23,259 bases of DNA. Origin: Verrucomicrobiota bacterium. GTDB taxonomy: Bacteria; Verrucomicrobiota; Verrucomicrobiia; Methylacidiphilales; Verrucolacustridaceae. How positions within the stretch are numbered: the first letter of the stretch is position 1; every line of letters begins with the position of its first letter. The stretch lies in contig RGTE01000006.1 in the NCBI GenBank assembly GCA_010025475.1, forward strand, positions 1 through 23,259. Reading direction: 5' to 3'. Of the stretch, positions 22,980 to 23,259 are shown in pieces. The notes under the pieces were generated by a model. It was not told the DNA's origin, did no database searches, and saw nothing but the letters and a program-made list of their open reading frames with translations. The translations under genes were made by a program, and so were the position numbers.

Positions 22980-23259
22980 TCTTTCCCAGGGCCAGCAACA
23001 GTGTGCGTGTGCTGATCAAAATCAGCAAAATTCCCACCAACCGCATGAGAGTTTTGGCCGGAAGAATCTGACATAGCTTGGCGGCAAAAGGTGCCGCCAC
23101 CAGTCCACCCAGCATCAATCCGGCGATGATCTTGAAATTCTCTAATTTGAGGAACACGAAAAAGGTTATGGCTTGGGACAATGTGACGAAAAATTCGGCC
23201 AAGTTGACGGATCCAATCACGTAGCGGGGTTGATGGCCCTTGGCCAACAGGGTGGAGGT
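22975..23259 (-). CDS. TSUP (TauE/SafE) family transporter, C-terminal part
   Basis: The last 94 residues of a TSUP-family membrane protein, a group that exports or imports small anions such as sulfite, sulfoacetate or organosulfonates. The visible part has RYVIGSVNLAEFFVT, a typical conserved segment at the start of the second repeat, then GLMLGGLVAAPFAAKL and a final helix RLVGILLILISTRTLLL, with stop TAA at 22975. The frame is open to the window's right edge, so the N-terminal half and true start are outside. Substrate not predictable. Confidence 0.88.
   Translation of the reverse strand, partial: TSTLLAKGHQPRYVIGSVNLAEFFVTLSQAITFFVFLKLENFKIIAGLMLGGLVAAPFAAKLCQILPAKTLMRLVGILLILISTRTLLLALGKI

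Overview
This is a GC-rich bacterial chromosomal window, densely packed with housekeeping genes. No intergenic stretch exceeds about 170 bases. I see no tRNA, rRNA, CRISPR array, transposase, phage gene or replication origin. Gene style and the set of families (thyX rather than thyA, a bacterial deoxyhypusine-synthase homologue, an exported SYLF protein, short intergenic palindromes, eight 4-base start/stop overlaps) suggest an uncultured Verrucomicrobiota or other PVC-group bacterium. That placement is inference from memory of such genomes, not an alignment.

Layout. 1-4074 (+) is one likely transcription unit: the 3' part of oligoendopeptidase pepF, a DUF2071 protein, rlmH, a DUF983 zinc-ribbon membrane protein and a deoxyhypusine-synthase-like enzyme. 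4123-6470 (-) is a unit read as small membrane-anchored protein, exported PrxQ-type peroxiredoxin, yjbQ, prs. 6474-6641 is a non-coding gap holding a heptamer repeat and two palindromes. 6642-10759 (-) is read as LapG-like cysteine protease, valS, thyX. The protease is divergent from 10854-13052 (+), a two-pass membrane sensor with a PAS domain and a degenerate HD-GYP domain. 13049-15561 (-) is gcvT, gcvH, an atypical metallo-beta-lactamase-like protein and a small exported protein. 15638-16819 (+) is a fold-type I aminotransferase. Its 3' end overlaps that of a convergent DUF1015 gene (16773-17981, -). 18075-18671 (+) is an unrecognised four-helix membrane protein. 18714-18944 (-) is tatA. 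19021-21356 (-) is hom-thrC, the last steps to threonine. 21480-22906 (+) is an exported SYLF protein coupled to a UPF0173 metal-dependent hydrolase. The window ends in a TSUP-family transporter running out of the right edge (-).

How the genes connect. Folate C1 chemistry appears twice: the glycine cleavage T and H proteins make methylene-THF and ThyX consumes it. The P and L proteins are not in the window. Most other units look like ordinary translationally coupled housekeeping operons.

The most interesting locus is 10067-13052. A predicted periplasmic protease of the BTLCP/LapG family (Cys127, His162, Asp177) is divergent from a transmembrane receptor. The receptor's C-terminal domain looks like HD-GYP but has lost its HD pair and the other metal-binding histidines. 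This resembles the LapD/LapG logic, in which a catalytically dead c-di-GMP-related domain controls a periplasmic protease from inside the cell, but with an HD-GYP relic in place of GGDEF-EAL. This is a hypothesis from domain content and gene order only.
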